Shown here piece after piece: positions 37,396 through 48,451 of a stretch of 64,000 nucleotides of DNA. A model generated the notes under the pieces. That model made no database searches, was not told the origin of the DNA, and saw nothing but the letters and a program-made list of their open reading frames with translations. Made by a program: the position numbers and the translations under genes. Each line of letters opens with the position of its first letter. Position 1 is the first letter of the stretch. The DNA comes from Stratiolaelaps scimitus (taxonomy: Eukaryota; Arthropoda; Arachnida; Mesostigmata; Laelapidae): assembly GCA_019614645.1 (NCBI GenBank), contig JABWDB010000069.1, positions 496,001 to 560,000 on the forward strand, read 5' to 3'.

Positions 37396-38090
37396 TTAGG
37401 CTGTCCCCTTCAAACTGTCGCCTCTTTAAATGCCAATAACTTTTGAACTAAATGAGTTAGAATAAAGATATTTTGGTATGAGTTAGAGGCGTATAAGTCT
37501 TCAAATTAGATGTCGAACACTCCACACGCATTTTCATCTGCTCAGCACTCAGTATATGGGGAACCCATTTTGCATTGATTTTCTTCATCTTCAGTACATT
37601 GGTGACAATTTTATGACATGTCACCCGAGGAATCCCAGTCTCAGCCGACAAAGACCTTATGGACCAAGCTCTAGTTTGCTCAAAAGCTGCCTTGATTCTG
37701 TCAATCCGTTCGTCCCTCGTTGCACCTGATTTGTGGTCCCCGCCTCGGTGGTCATCGGTGTCCATATCTCCACTGTTAAATCGCTTGCACCAACTTTGCA
37801 CCGTTCGCAGGCATAAGGCAGACCTGCCGTACGCGTTCACTAATTGTCGATGGATTTCAGCTGGAGGGTGTTTTTGGAGAAACAAAAACTTGATGTTTTC
37901 CCGTTGATTTTTGGGGGAATTTGAACTTTCTGCTGCAGTGTCCATCTTTCTGATCGTATCGAAACCACTTAGTGTTCGAAAGGAAGCCACGTTCCTGCCG
38001 CGTGCCCACTCCAAAAATTAACGCATTGTATCGCGTAGTTCGGATTGTGCGCCATTCGAAAGGCGCGACGGTTTGAAGGGGACAGCCTAA
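37396..38090 (-). mobile_element. Internally deleted mariner, copy 2 (minus)
   Basis: A 695-bp element in opposite orientation to copy 1, bounded by the same terminal inverted repeats (TTAGGCTGTCCCCTTCAAAC) and by TA on both sides. The two copies differ at only a few bases, including the base whose loss frameshifts copy 1. They share the same internal deletion junction, so both derive from one deleted master, spread by a transposase supplied from elsewhere. Confidence 0.93.
37457..37945 (-). CDS. Truncated mariner transposase, DNA-binding domain only (162 aa)
   Basis: An intact frame starts at ATG 37945 and stops at 37457. Residues about 15-58 form the first helix-turn-helix (FLQKHPPAEIHRQLVNAYG, VQSWCKRF). 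Residues about 72-120 form the second, paired-like one (RDERIDRIKAAFEQ, SLSAETGIPRVTCHKIV). The mariner-specific linker KWVPHILS follows. After residue about 148 the frame crosses a deletion junction and ends TYTPLTHTKISLF, out of frame with the normal C-terminus. The DDD catalytic domain is absent. If expressed, the product could bind mariner ends without cutting. I chose the ATG because the longer upstream reading begins only at a TTG. Confidence 0.85.
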   Translation of the reverse strand: MDTAAESSNSPKNQRENIKFLFLQKHPPAEIHRQLVNAYGRSALCLRTVQSWCKRFNSGDMDTDDHRGGDHKSGATRDERIDRIKAAFEQTRAWSIRSLSAETGIPRVTCHKIVTNVLKMKKINAKWVPHILSAEQMKMRVECSTSNLKTYTPLTHTKISLF

Positions 38091-38094
38091 TACT

Positions 38095-38550
38095 TTACAA
38101 TGGTGTGCCTGTCAATTTTAATTATCTTCCACTGCTTATCTTAAGACGAAATTAGATCCGTATGCCAAGTGCGAAATGCCAACTGCTAACTAATGCTTTA
38201 ACGGAGCAAACCTGCGCATAATGAACCAAGATTTCTTGACCTTTACAAAAATTCGTTGCCACCTCATGAGGATGACTGAGGATAATGTGCTAATATTTCC
38301 ATGAAAGATAACAAAATATTATACAATACAGTTTACTTGTTTATTACACATTATTTAATGTGTGTTTGTGTGTATTAGATTATATTATGCGCAATAGATA
38401 AAAAAATATATTTAGTTTATTGATCTACGAAGTACGGCCCTACGTCGACTGAGCCAAAAGCGTTTAGTTACACTTTATTTAGCCCTTATCACCCTTGCAT
38501 CGTCTGACCGCTGGCATAATGGCGTTAGCCGTAGCAGCGTAACATCTGCC
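38095..38550. other. No supported gene
   Basis: AT-rich with no meaningful frame. Confidence 0.5.
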
Positions 38551-38559
38551 GTCAGCACC

Positions 38560-39120
38560 GTCGCTCATTTTGGCCAGGAAACACTATGCTGGGCCGGCAG
38601 ACGAAACGATGCGATGTTGTAGTAGTAGTGGCCGTCCCACCGCTGGTGATAGCAGTGGTAGTCGTAGTACACGGTTCGTTCGTGCGATCGACGAACGAAC
38701 GAACGGTGGTTCCCGCCACAGCCGCCGCCGCCGCTGCTGCCAGCGAAGGTTTTACGAGGCCGTAAACACGCTGGCCCCAGCCATAAATGAGGAGCTGCAA
38801 GAAGAAATATCTAATTGGAATATAATACCTCGTCGCGACTAACATCACCGACCCAAAACCCAAGGCAGGCCGACATCATGCGTGGTCGCTTTTTCAGTGT
38901 CGTTGTCTTGAACAAACAAAAAAAAACACAAACAACGGCAGATCTCGCTGCTGGCTCCACCACTCAGTGCCTCTTTTTCCGTTGTAGTGTCTGTCATTCT
39001 CACCCCACCTGAAGCTGATTTGAGACTCGGTCTTTCGGTGTCGAACCCCTGAACGCTCGCCCCCCAAACACAACAATGAACGAAACAACGAGAATTACTG
39101 TTATTACGCAAAGATATTAC
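38560..39120. other. GC-richer block with overlapping open frames
   Basis: Frames of 90-103 codons are open on both strands (38552-38863 minus, 38570-38842 plus), containing Ala, Thr and Arg runs from triplet repeats. Neither has a recognisable motif, so coding status is undetermined. Confidence 0.25.
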
Positions 39121-40555
39121 ACGCATCCTTTACGCCATATGATGTACAATGCGTGTATGGGTCTATAGTACTTCCTGTCTGTCCAGATATATCAGACTAT
39201 GGTATCCCTCCATCTAGAGTAGGAACACATGGATGTACACATCCCTAGGTATCGCCAGCCGTGAACCTACGCGAAACACGGTTGTACACGCACATGGTTA
39301 CGGCTCTGACTCTCGGCCCGTAAGACGAGTATACGGTAGAAGTTAGCGGAGGGCTTAGCCGTTACGGCTGCACCCCCCTCCCATTCCACTGCACGGTTGC
39401 TGTGGTGGTGGTGGTGGTGGCTAACTACACGAGCTATTTCGGCATTTCTTCACGCCAAATCCCGTTCATGCTCGCTGGATGCCGGACCGGTTGATGTTAT
39501 GATTGTATTGTCGCCCCGGTTATGGTTGTTGCAATAGCGTTTATACGAAACCGCTGGAGTTCGCCTATGGATGCAGCTGGCAATGGCAAAGTGACGTCTT
39601 GTCGTTACTATGAAACACCAGGGTCGGAGGGCAGCAGAGGCTACGGGGCCGATTAGGTGGTACCATGACTCACAAATAATGGCATGGACGTGTAAGACAA
39701 AAAAAATAACACGTTCACAGCGTTCCAGTAACACTGGCAGTGGCGGCACATGTGTTATTGGGAGGATTTTTATGCACTGATTCCTGTGGATCCTTGAAGG
39801 TTGACCAAGAACTACAATCTCGTGTGGCAGCAGCGGGGAGCAGAACTACCGAAAAGAATATGACAACTATTATCGCACATTGTCCCACTGTACAACGAAA
39901 TCTTAGCCATTTCTTGCTGCTTGCGCGCAACACTACTCTCGTAATACGAAATATCTCTCGATAGAAAATTTTGTCAATCTTTATTGGAGAATCTCAACTT
40001 GATATCGTACAAACTACAATCGTGGACATCGTCGCCTAGTTCGTGCGTAAGTTTTTTTCGAGGCTCAGCCGATGAGCAACAGGTTCTGTAGCAACAAATT
40101 AGTGATCGAATGTGGCATATGCCAGACTGTCTGTTGTGGGAACCGCGTTCCTAGCTGATTAGACGGAAACTTAAGTAAGCCGAGCTGATAAGGCGACAAA
40201 AAGCGTAAAAAGTAACGTGGATGGTAACCTATAAAGTGGTTTGCTGGCTTGTAACTCACATTGCCCTGCCCTGACATAGGTCTATTGGAAATAGCACAGA
40301 TAAGTCTAGCATTACCGACGTGAGAGGTCCTTGAAGCAATGCTGCTACTAATACATAGAAATTGTGCCGAGGCCTATTTTTCCATAGGAGGTAGAGAGGC
40401 AGCTAGGAATCAGCAATGGAACACGAATATGCTAGAAACTGTGATAGCAGTGGTAATGTGTGCCGATATCTATAGGTCGGATATTGTTGTGCCTACTTAT
40501 AAGCTGTTTTAAAATCGTTTTGAGAGCAAAAGTAATATAATTGTCTATAAAAGGT

Positions 40556-40595
40556 CATTCTCATGTTGAGCTAATCCTCTCTCAACATGAGAATG
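40556..40595. repeat. Perfect hairpin, 15-bp arms
   Basis: CATTCTCATGTTGAG and CTCAACATGAGAATG are separated by 10 bases and followed on the plus strand by a run of nine A. Confidence 0.85.
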
Positions 40596-42350
40596 AAAAA
40601 AAAATCTATGATAACTAAATTGCTGCTAAGGATTATTCACTGCGTCAAGTAGTTTTTGGAGGTCCTCAAGTAATATTTATTCTGAATGAGACTCGAAAAC
40701 GTCTCTGTGTTCGTATATTCCAGTGGTTCGATGTCTATTTGTGAAACACGAATTTCAGGGTTCGTGCGAAGGCAGGCTTAGCCAGCGGGCTTCGGATGAT
40801 ATTCCCAATATGTCGGATCTGGCAACACAAGCTTTCTACAACTTGTTACATGGGTTATAGGTTTTCGTGTATGGATGGATATGGAAATGCAATATGATAG
40901 CTGAAAAAGATGTAGAAGGTTGTGTCGCGTGGCCTGAGTCCTTTCACATGAGATGTCTATACAGAGATTAAGAAGCCACCACGTCAAGGTCATGATAGTT
41001 TTCAATCACTCACTTGTTTTATTCGACTCCTTACAAAGTTAATTACTTGAAAACGTACCCTTCATCGTCTACTCACTGTCTGTTTTTTTTTGTGAACTAT
41101 ACCGCGAAGCGTTCAATCATACGTAGTATACCATTGAGTAGTGCTGTCAGTGTTCAGTTGCTTTGTATTCTACATTGTCGTTGCTGTTCACTATAGTGAC
41201 AAGTTTTGATTGGCCGACAGCGCGAGACGTGAGCACTATTTCCTGTAGGCGCATTTTATCGCTGTTGACGACTCATAAACAGACCCAAGGATAGATTGGA
41301 AGGCTGAGGTCGAATAGATTGGAAAGTTGCCGAATAGTTTGATCATAGATAGAAGCGTGGAAGTATACACGAAGTGAATTAGCAAACGTTTGAGTTCAAT
41401 TTGAAACATAGATGATGGATCACATCATGGATTTGTGGCGAAAGGAACAAGAGACAGTGTGTTAATGAGTTAAATCTTAAATGAGTATAGAGCTATTACA
41501 GAGGAGGCAATAGTTGGAACAAATACATGGGGGAATCAGCGAGCGGGGGGTAACGCAAGGTCAATAAAGCATAAAAGAAGACGAACAATGCGATTTGAAT
41601 GAAACTTCATCAATCTGACTCAAAACGCAGATGCATAGAGCAACGCCTAGACGAATATATTATAAAACACTTCAGCGGAATTACGACAATGCTGGTTGCT
41701 AGATAGAAAATAGGAACTCAAAATGCCTGAGTTAAATTTTAGAGTTCAAATGTCGAGGGGGTTTCGTTACGGCGGCTGGGGGGCTGGAGTACGGTCAAAT
41801 TAGTACCTATGTATTTAGGTTTCCATGGTCTCCGTCCAGGTTCGTTTAGCTTAGCTTGCATAGAACTTGATCAAAGTACGGAAGGCTAGGTTTTGTCATG
41901 TGTGAAGATAGACAGATAACATTAGAGGTGTAAATCGATTCTATAATAATATCCAACAACGTAGGTTGCTATATCCAATGCTACTCCGATGTAAGGTCTC
42001 TCGTGGATTCCGTACGTACAGTTTTTGCATACGCCGCCTGTTGATGCACATGAATTTGCTCTGTGTGATCACTCATGGGCTGGGAGACTTACCCGAGCAA
42101 CGCTTTGTCATTCTTCACTAGTGTTTATGTTGGGCGTGATATAATCGTCGTATGGGTGTGTCTGTAGTGAGCAGTCACGTTCCTAAGCTTAGCTATCTCC
42201 AGCTTCCTTCTCAAGGGCTGCGGCGAATGAATGTTATTCCATTAAATCTGCAATCGTTGGATACGTTCATCCACATTGACCAGCATACGCATGCCGGTAT
42301 GGCAAAGTTGTGCTCGCCGCGTAATGCGGCACTACGTCATCATGAACCCC

Positions 42351-42368
42351 TCTCTCTCTCTCTCTCTC
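42351..42368. repeat. (TC)n microsatellite
   Basis: 18 bases of alternating TC. Confidence 0.9.
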
Positions 42369-42598
42369 GGTCAGTTCGGCGGAGCAGACACTCTAGCAGC
42401 ACTTACTAAGCACTTACTACTTACACTCATGTGCTTCTGTCCGGCCGCGTGGCTTCCAGCCAGAGGCAACCATCTATCGGATTCGGGGTACGTCCCGAAG
42501 GACTACATAGCACCCACACGCACACACACTAATTCAGTACCAAGAGGTCTACAACTGTAATCCGCATACATTCACATGCACGGCTGCTCGAGCGACAG

Positions 42599-42628
42599 TG
42601 AGAGAGAGAGAGAGAGAGGGAGAGAGAC
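42599..42628. repeat. (GA)n microsatellite
   Basis: GA repeat with one GGG interruption. Confidence 0.9.
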
Positions 42629-43012
42629 AGAGATAAAAAGGCAAATAACGAATCGAGCGGGGTCACAAGAGGAAGACGGAGCAAAGGAAAACATTTATAT
42701 ATAGAATAAGGGAGAACGAGAGAAGTAACTGTTCATCCACCAGCGGAAATACAGTACCGCTTCGTTGTGGATTATGTGAGGATTATCGCGTCCGCATGTG
42801 GCCACTGCTCCCTCCTATCCAGGGGCTTGGGGAGCGAGTCTGCCGCGCCCATAGGCGAGTATAGTGCGGGCGGGTTTCCTGTGGCCTGGTCGTCGGCTAG
42901 ACCACCACCACCACCAGGCTGAAGCCTACCTATTAAGCTCTTGAATTCGCTAATATCCGCCGGTGGAAGACTGCGCTAAGGGGTCTCCATCCGAGGGTAT
43001 TGAATATACACG

Positions 43013-43037
43013 ATATATATATATATATATATATATA
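43013..43037. repeat. (AT)n microsatellite
   Basis: About 25 bases of alternating AT. Confidence 0.9.
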
Positions 43038-43679
43038 CAGATGCTAAAACACCTAAACATTGCGCTTATCTTTCGCGCTGCCCCACCGCCCCGTTGTTGC
43101 TCGTGAGTTGTGTCACTGGGATGTCGGCACTAGAGCTGATAATAAATGAAAAGGGCGTTTGCTTTAGTTCATATTTTCTTTAAGGAGGGTGGGGAGACAA
43201 GGCGGCAGACAAGGATTCAAATCGAAGCTGAAAATCCATCTCGGTGAGGTGGCAGCAATGATGTATAACATTATGGCATCACGCCAATGTGACAATATAT
43301 TGTCATACTGACCTGTTGCCATGATCGTTACTGTACTTGTAGTTCCGTTAATAGACAACTATTTGTATTGTGTTCACATAGAGATTATTGAGAGGTGTAT
43401 TCGAGCACTACATTCGCTTACCAGGAAAGACACTCTAGGTAATCTAAGAAGGATATTGCTGAAACTATGTTGAAACGTCTCCTGAGAATCTCACCTGTCT
43501 CTTTTGCGTACCTACACGCTTATATCAGATTCTTTTTCTCTTTCAATTCAGAAGTAGGCTACTTCGGTATCAAGGATTTCACTCACGACAGTATCTGTAG
43601 ACACAGCATAGATGCAACTCCTTAGCCTTGTTTGAGCTACTTCTCTAATTACCTTTCGTATAGGAGGACTTTATTATTT

Positions 43680-43800
43680 TTTATATATATGAAACTCTTT
43701 CACCGTCTGTCAACCCTGAGATTCGAACCAATGATGGGCCACGGTTCCAATGGAAACACAACAAAGCTTTTTGGCCTCTATTATAGATTGCCTCATAAGA
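43680..43800 (-). mobile_element. Possible tRNA-like/SINE fragment
   Basis: On the minus strand a box B-like GGTTCGAATCTC (complement of 43718-43729) sits downstream of a weak box A-like segment and is followed by an AT/A-rich tail (ATATATAAAAAATAATAAAG). The layout resembles a short SINE, but no cloverleaf can be drawn. Confidence 0.25.
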
Positions 43801-43993
43801 CGGACCCCTTGAAAATGTAAATGTGCAACGGTGGGGATCGTACCTGTGCACCACTGTGACGATTTAGTTAAGTTTGTCGACCCTGTGTACGTTTGCTATG
43901 TGTCAAGGTATCCTGTGTGGAGCCAAGACAACGACTACGATATTTTTTGGTAGAAGTCAAGATTTACATAGGTTTATTAAAGGAACTGTAGTC

Positions 43994-44063
43994 ACGTCGA
44001 AGGAATCGAACCTGCGGCCTTCGGTCTTTTACAGCGAGATACTTAGCCTTCCAAGCCACCGCG
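43994..44063 (-). mobile_element. tRNA-like Pol III unit, probable SINE head
   Basis: On the minus strand TGGCTTGGAAGG (complement of 44047-44058, box A-like) is followed 34 bases later by a perfect box B, GGTTCGATTCC (complement of 44002-44012). That is tRNA spacing. The would-be acceptor arms do not pair and the T-stem has a mismatch, so it is not a normal tRNA gene. A tRNA-derived SINE head or tRNA pseudogene is more likely. Confidence 0.45.
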
Positions 44064-44109
44064 CTGGTTTGTCAGAGGTCGCTAAATGCCGCGTATAGCC
44101 TCACTAACA

Positions 44110-44820
44110 GTAGCTGAATATCAGCGCCTTTTCGGACACCATCCGTCATTCGCTTGTCGCATGCCATCTCGATGTTACGAGCAACGAATCAACCAGCCTA
44201 GATCAATGGAAGTAACCAGTGTAGTTAAGGTGAGGAAATCAACACCAAGCTATTCCGGTTAACAGAATAGGATAAAGCCATGTGATAGGCAATCAAATGT
44301 GATACAATATTAATTACATCTATTAAACCGAACAGGCCTAGCCAGGGTCTAGTGTACCACCATTGGCCAATATCGCTCACTCGTGGACACCTCGTGTCAC
44401 TTGCTTATATTAACTGGCACACTAACTGAGTTCTGTGCTGTGTTGTCATATGAGTGAGTGGGTGGCAGACAGACGGACGGACCGACGGACTGAAGTAATG
44501 CTGAGTAGTCATCTTCCGTTGGTTGCTAGGAGAAGGCAGCTGAGACGAACATCGGTTGTTGTGCAGCTTCTTCCCAATATGTAGCTAACCTCGGCCAGAA
44601 GGCTAGTTGGACGAGTTCTGCACTTCACGTCAGCAAAGAACCCCAGAAAGAAATGAACAAGCTCTTTTCCTGATCACAAGCTCCTGCGTGTTCCCAGCCT
44701 AATGTTATAACATACATGTTAACCATAGAGTAAGTAAAGAATACCTCAAAGTAAAGATGTGCGAAAAGTTGTTCGCTTTGTATCCGTTTCATAGAACTTC
44801 GAACCAAACCCATCACAATC
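44110..44820. other. No supported gene
   Basis: Short chance frames only. Confidence 0.5.
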
Positions 44821-44831
44821 GGTGACTTTTG

Positions 44832-44833
<2 letters not shown>

Positions 44834-44883
<50 letters not shown>
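44834..44883. repeat. Long (AT)n microsatellite
   Basis: About 50 uninterrupted bases of alternating AT, the longest simple repeat in the window. Confidence 0.95.
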
Positions 44884-44884
<1 letters not shown>

Positions 44885-45566
44885 GCCAGCTTGTTGGACA
44901 AAAATCAAGATTCGATATGGTAAAATATGTAAGGCATATGAAACCGTTTTAGAAATTCAGTCCGCCACCTCAGTTCTGATTCGTTCAACAAGTTTCACGA
45001 GGTGTCAAGGTGTCAGCTGGTATTGACGTTCACTTAGTGGCCTCTAGCTGTCGCCTGCGGCCAAATAATATCACATACCCGCATACATCGATGCTCACAG
45101 TCAGAGACACGGCCACGTAAGCATACAGACACATGCGGTAAAAGCCGACACAAAACCCTCCGTGCTGCTGCTGCTGCTACTACTGCTGAGCCAAGTCAGT
45201 GGAACGAGCAGGATATCCACCCGAGCCATAGTTGGGAACCTGTAGCAGGGTATTCTGCATCTGTCGTTCATGTTCACTGTTGCTTAGACACTGTCTACCA
45301 ACCGCTATGATCTGTATGCTTTGGTGTCACTTCACAAGTTTCTCCGCCACCATCTAAACGAGAATGGCAGGGTAGCCATCCATAATAGGTACATATTATA
45401 TATCACGTTATTTCGATAAGGTCTACTATCATCTGCTAGACAGCTGCAAAGGTGCGTTTTCGTGCCGGCTTCCATCTGTTGGATGTTAAGACGCCAGCGT
45501 CTTAAAAATTGAAGAATTATTCGATGCTAGAATTGATAGAGGAATGGTACGCAGCTTAAAGGTGAA

Positions 45567-45599
45567 TTTTCCCGGTTGACTCACAGCCAACATTTAACG
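45567..45599 (+). repeat. Segment shared with 17281-17313
   Basis: Carries the same CAGCCAACATTTAACG core as 17281-17313 with similar upstream bases. It reads VDSQPTFNVHD in one frame, then a stop. Possibly a Tc1-like transposase relic. Confidence 0.3.
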
Positions 45600-45609
45600 T
45601 CCACGATTA

Positions 45610-47030
45610 GTCCCGAGTAGGCTCGTAATATTCGTAACGTTCTTAAGGGAATCTCGACGTAAGCAGCGTGGCATTACAGAGATTTGGCTTCATCCGCAAA
45701 AACGCGGAGTGGTTGTCCGATGTCCAAGCAATTGGCGAACGATATATATTACATACATTATATATGGGAAGCCGTATGAGGGTCTCCGTTTAATCAGGCG
45801 GATCGGGGTTACAGATGCAGAGAGTTTCCAATCGGACGACAAACGTAATTTACGTAATATGGACAGACTCATGTCATACAGTTCCAATATGTACACGTGT
45901 GTTAAATATTTCTATTTATTTATGCACATCTATAAATGTTTTGTGCATAAGTGCATGTTCCACGACCATCACGAGAGTGGTATGATAACCTGAATTTCGC
46001 ACATGACGCCTGCTAATGTTGATTTTAGCACCATTACATAGATACGACCGCATTTGATTGAATTACCTTTTTGACCGTACCAGAAAGGCTGTTCGAAGCC
46101 TTGAAACGAAGTTTGCACGGAAATTGTCTTCACTCCTGAAAACCGCCTTTTTTATTAGTTTTCAGAGGATCTTTCAAAGGCGAGTTCTACTGGTGTGAGT
46201 GGCCTGCAACGTGAAAGATACAACAGATACGGCACTACATGCACGCCTATGCAACACAATTCGTATTTGCGTTTGAACATCGCACGTACCATAGAGTTCT
46301 CCAAGGCATCTCATAGAAGCACACACAGTATATACACTAAGTATGAAAGTATACGTGAGATTCGGCTTTAGTATGACTAGATGTTTTGCACGATACATGG
46401 TATGGCCATATCTTTTAGTCTAGTAATATCCTTTCTAAAGATATATATTGGGTCCATAGCGCAACGAATTGTAATAGGTATAATATAACAATATATTCGC
46501 AGACAACATGCGGCATGATAAGGATTAATCTCAATCTAACAATTTGAGTAGAAGTTGTAATATAATAATTACACTTCATCAAACGAAACCACGGGACGAA
46601 TGGGCGCTATAACTATGATAAGATCAGCAGACCTCAAAGCATGACTTCTCACCAGTAAGGACGCAGGATCCTGAGTTTCTTTTTTGAACTGATGTTACCA
46701 TATGAGGCCTTGACACTCGAAACTTTTCAACAGAATTGGGAATCTATTTTAAAGCTGTTTCTCATCCCACGGACTCGAGCGAATAGTTGTTCAATTCTAC
46801 ACATCATTTATCATATTTTTAGAAATCGTTCCCCACAGTATAAAACGACTGTGCAAGTTGCATATCTTTATTGTTTGTTCAGTATCAAAGTGGTTGTTGC
46901 TCTATTGCCCTGTTGAAGTACCTTTGATTTTCCGTGTCTTCTTATGACTGCTTCGTGGTGTTTATATCGTGGCCATTTTGCTCTGTTGGAAATAGCCATT
47001 TCATGAACACCTCGCTCAATAAACCCTTGT
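45610..47030. other. No supported gene
   Basis: Frames up to 94 codons (45709-45993) with no motif. AT-rich. Confidence 0.45.
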
Positions 47031-47033
47031 AAT

Positions 47034-47280
47034 TCAGTTGACTGAGAGTAGACCGTGTTTTATTAACCAAATTACTGCCCTAGTCGAGTAGCGTTGACTG
47101 TAAGGCTTTCCCTTCCCATAAACACCAACATTATCTGTTTGAGTCATAGCAGAGAGTTCTAGAAGCGAATCCTTCCATGTCATGTTTGTTACAGAGCACG
47201 TACCACAATATGGTGCCAACTGCGTGCTAGACGTTTGACAATTGGACGATAGCGGCGTATCAAGCTCAATTGCCTTTATT
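47034..47280 (-). CDS. Candidate exon (unrecognised), minus strand
   Basis: A possible 3' splice site (AATGTTATAG) is followed by one base and an 81-codon open frame to TGA. The translation is protein-like: AIELDTPLSSNCQTSSTQLA, YCGTCSVTNMTWKDSLLEL, KPYSQRYSTRAVIWLIKH. YCGTC looks like half of a metal-binding pair but has no partner. It lies on the same strand as the zinc-ribbon exon candidate beyond the retroelement. No link between them can be shown. Confidence 0.25.
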
Positions 47281-47516
47281 CTATAACATTAGACTGATTG
47301 AAGATTATTCTTGTCTATAAATATAACCAAATACTCTTGAGCGTCTTAACCGTATGAAACTCCTACGAGTATTGGCTACGTGCGTTAAACAGCCGTTGAT
47401 CCTCGCCAGTTTCAATGATATTTGTTTTTGGCTGCGAAAACTTGAATCCCACGTCGCTCGCTTTCTGATTCGTGCTTAACTTACAACTCAAGTTTTTGTT
47501 CTTGGCCGGCACAAGA

Positions 47517-47521
47517 TACAC
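47517..47521. repeat. Target-site duplication, left copy (TACAC)
   Basis: TACAC precedes the first LTR base and recurs at 51992-51996 after the last base of the inverted LTR. Five bases is the usual BEL/Pao duplication length. Confidence 0.85.
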
Positions 47522-48139
47522 TGTCGAATCTTTCTGCGAGCGCTACCGTGAAGTGCTCTAAATAATCGAATTCTTATATTATCGCGCCATTAGTAAAGTA
47601 CGCCACGCCCGCTGGCGGCAGAGAGCCGCGTAGCGGATCATCATTGTTCGAAATGTACGGCGCAGTATTGACGGCTGGGGGCAAGTTGCCCACCAGTACT
47701 ATAATCGAAAGTCTCTTGTTGAGTGTATATTAAGAGAACAGGAGACAATCATATGAACTATAATCGAAATTGTACATATTGTGACCAGGATAATCATAAC
47801 CAAATGACCGAAACGCCCACCGGGCAATTAATCAATTATTAATCGTGTATCCGCGTTAGCGGACTTGTGCAGACGAATTACCATATTGTAAATAAATCGA
47901 AGTTAGCCGAATCACTTCGGCAGGAGTCTCCCACGAGAACAGACGTGTGTCCTTCTTGTCCACAGCGCTAGAGTACTACCGCTAGGGAGACTTAGGCCGC
48001 TCGAGGCCTGCCCGGTGATCGCCCTGCCAACCTATCTCCACGCAACGCCTGCCCGCTTCGCACCCGTAGCACCCCGAAGCTACCCTGCCCTATCGATTGT
48101 CGACCCACAAGACTTCGCGCCCGAGCGATAATCTTGTCA
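47522..48139 (+). repeat. 5' LTR (618 bp by primer-site criterion)
   Basis: Begins TGTCGAATC and ends CTTGTCA, one base before a TGG-type primer site. The first 443 bases (to 47964, ending GTCCACA) recur in both other LTR copies, and bases 444-479 recur only in the 3' LTR. An alternative boundary at 47964 also gives TG...CA ends but would leave the primer site 176 bases away, which is not normal for LTR elements. Confidence 0.75.
47891..47896 (+). promoter_or_regulatory. LTR polyadenylation signal AATAAA
   Basis: AATAAA at LTR bases 370-375, repeated in the 3' LTR and, on the minus strand, in the inverted LTR (51617-51622). Confidence 0.6.
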
Positions 48140-48140
48140 G

Positions 48141-48158
48141 TGGTGCCGTGACACCAGG
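48141..48158 (+). promoter_or_regulatory. Primer binding site
   Basis: TGGTGCCGTGAC starts one base after the LTR-terminal CA. Its complement ends GTCACGGCACCA, the form of a tRNA 3' end, and matches the acceptor end of tRNA-His as I know it. The following bases fit less well, so the tRNA identity is tentative. Confidence 0.6.
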
Positions 48159-48451
48159 ATACAGGGTCTCAGCGACGAGGTTCCGTAAGTCTACGTAGTG
48201 CGTCGTAGGCGATAGGTACGCATCACCGTGGCCCCACGTGGCAATCCGGGTAAGCCGATCGAAACCGGACGGAGTGTCTACACGCTGGTGGTGGTGAAGC
48301 ATCAAGCGTCTCGCAGCCAGAGCCCCACCACACCGTGGACCTCGGCGGTAGTGCGGCGAACCCTAGTGATTGGGCTAGCTGGTGTGCCGTCCGTAGACAT
48401 CAAATTTCCCCCACCCCCCGGCTCATAATTCTACGCAGCAACAACAGCACA

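Larger units (their letters stand above)
39130..43640. other. No supported gene; microsatellites
   Basis: Contains a GGT run near 39403-39420, a small hairpin at 40556-40595, CT and GA microsatellites and an (AT)n tract near 43013. Open frames are of chance length. Confidence 0.4.

Noticed and set aside
43994..44063. Functional tRNA gene
   Set aside because: Pol III boxes are good but acceptor arms do not pair and the T-stem has a mismatch.
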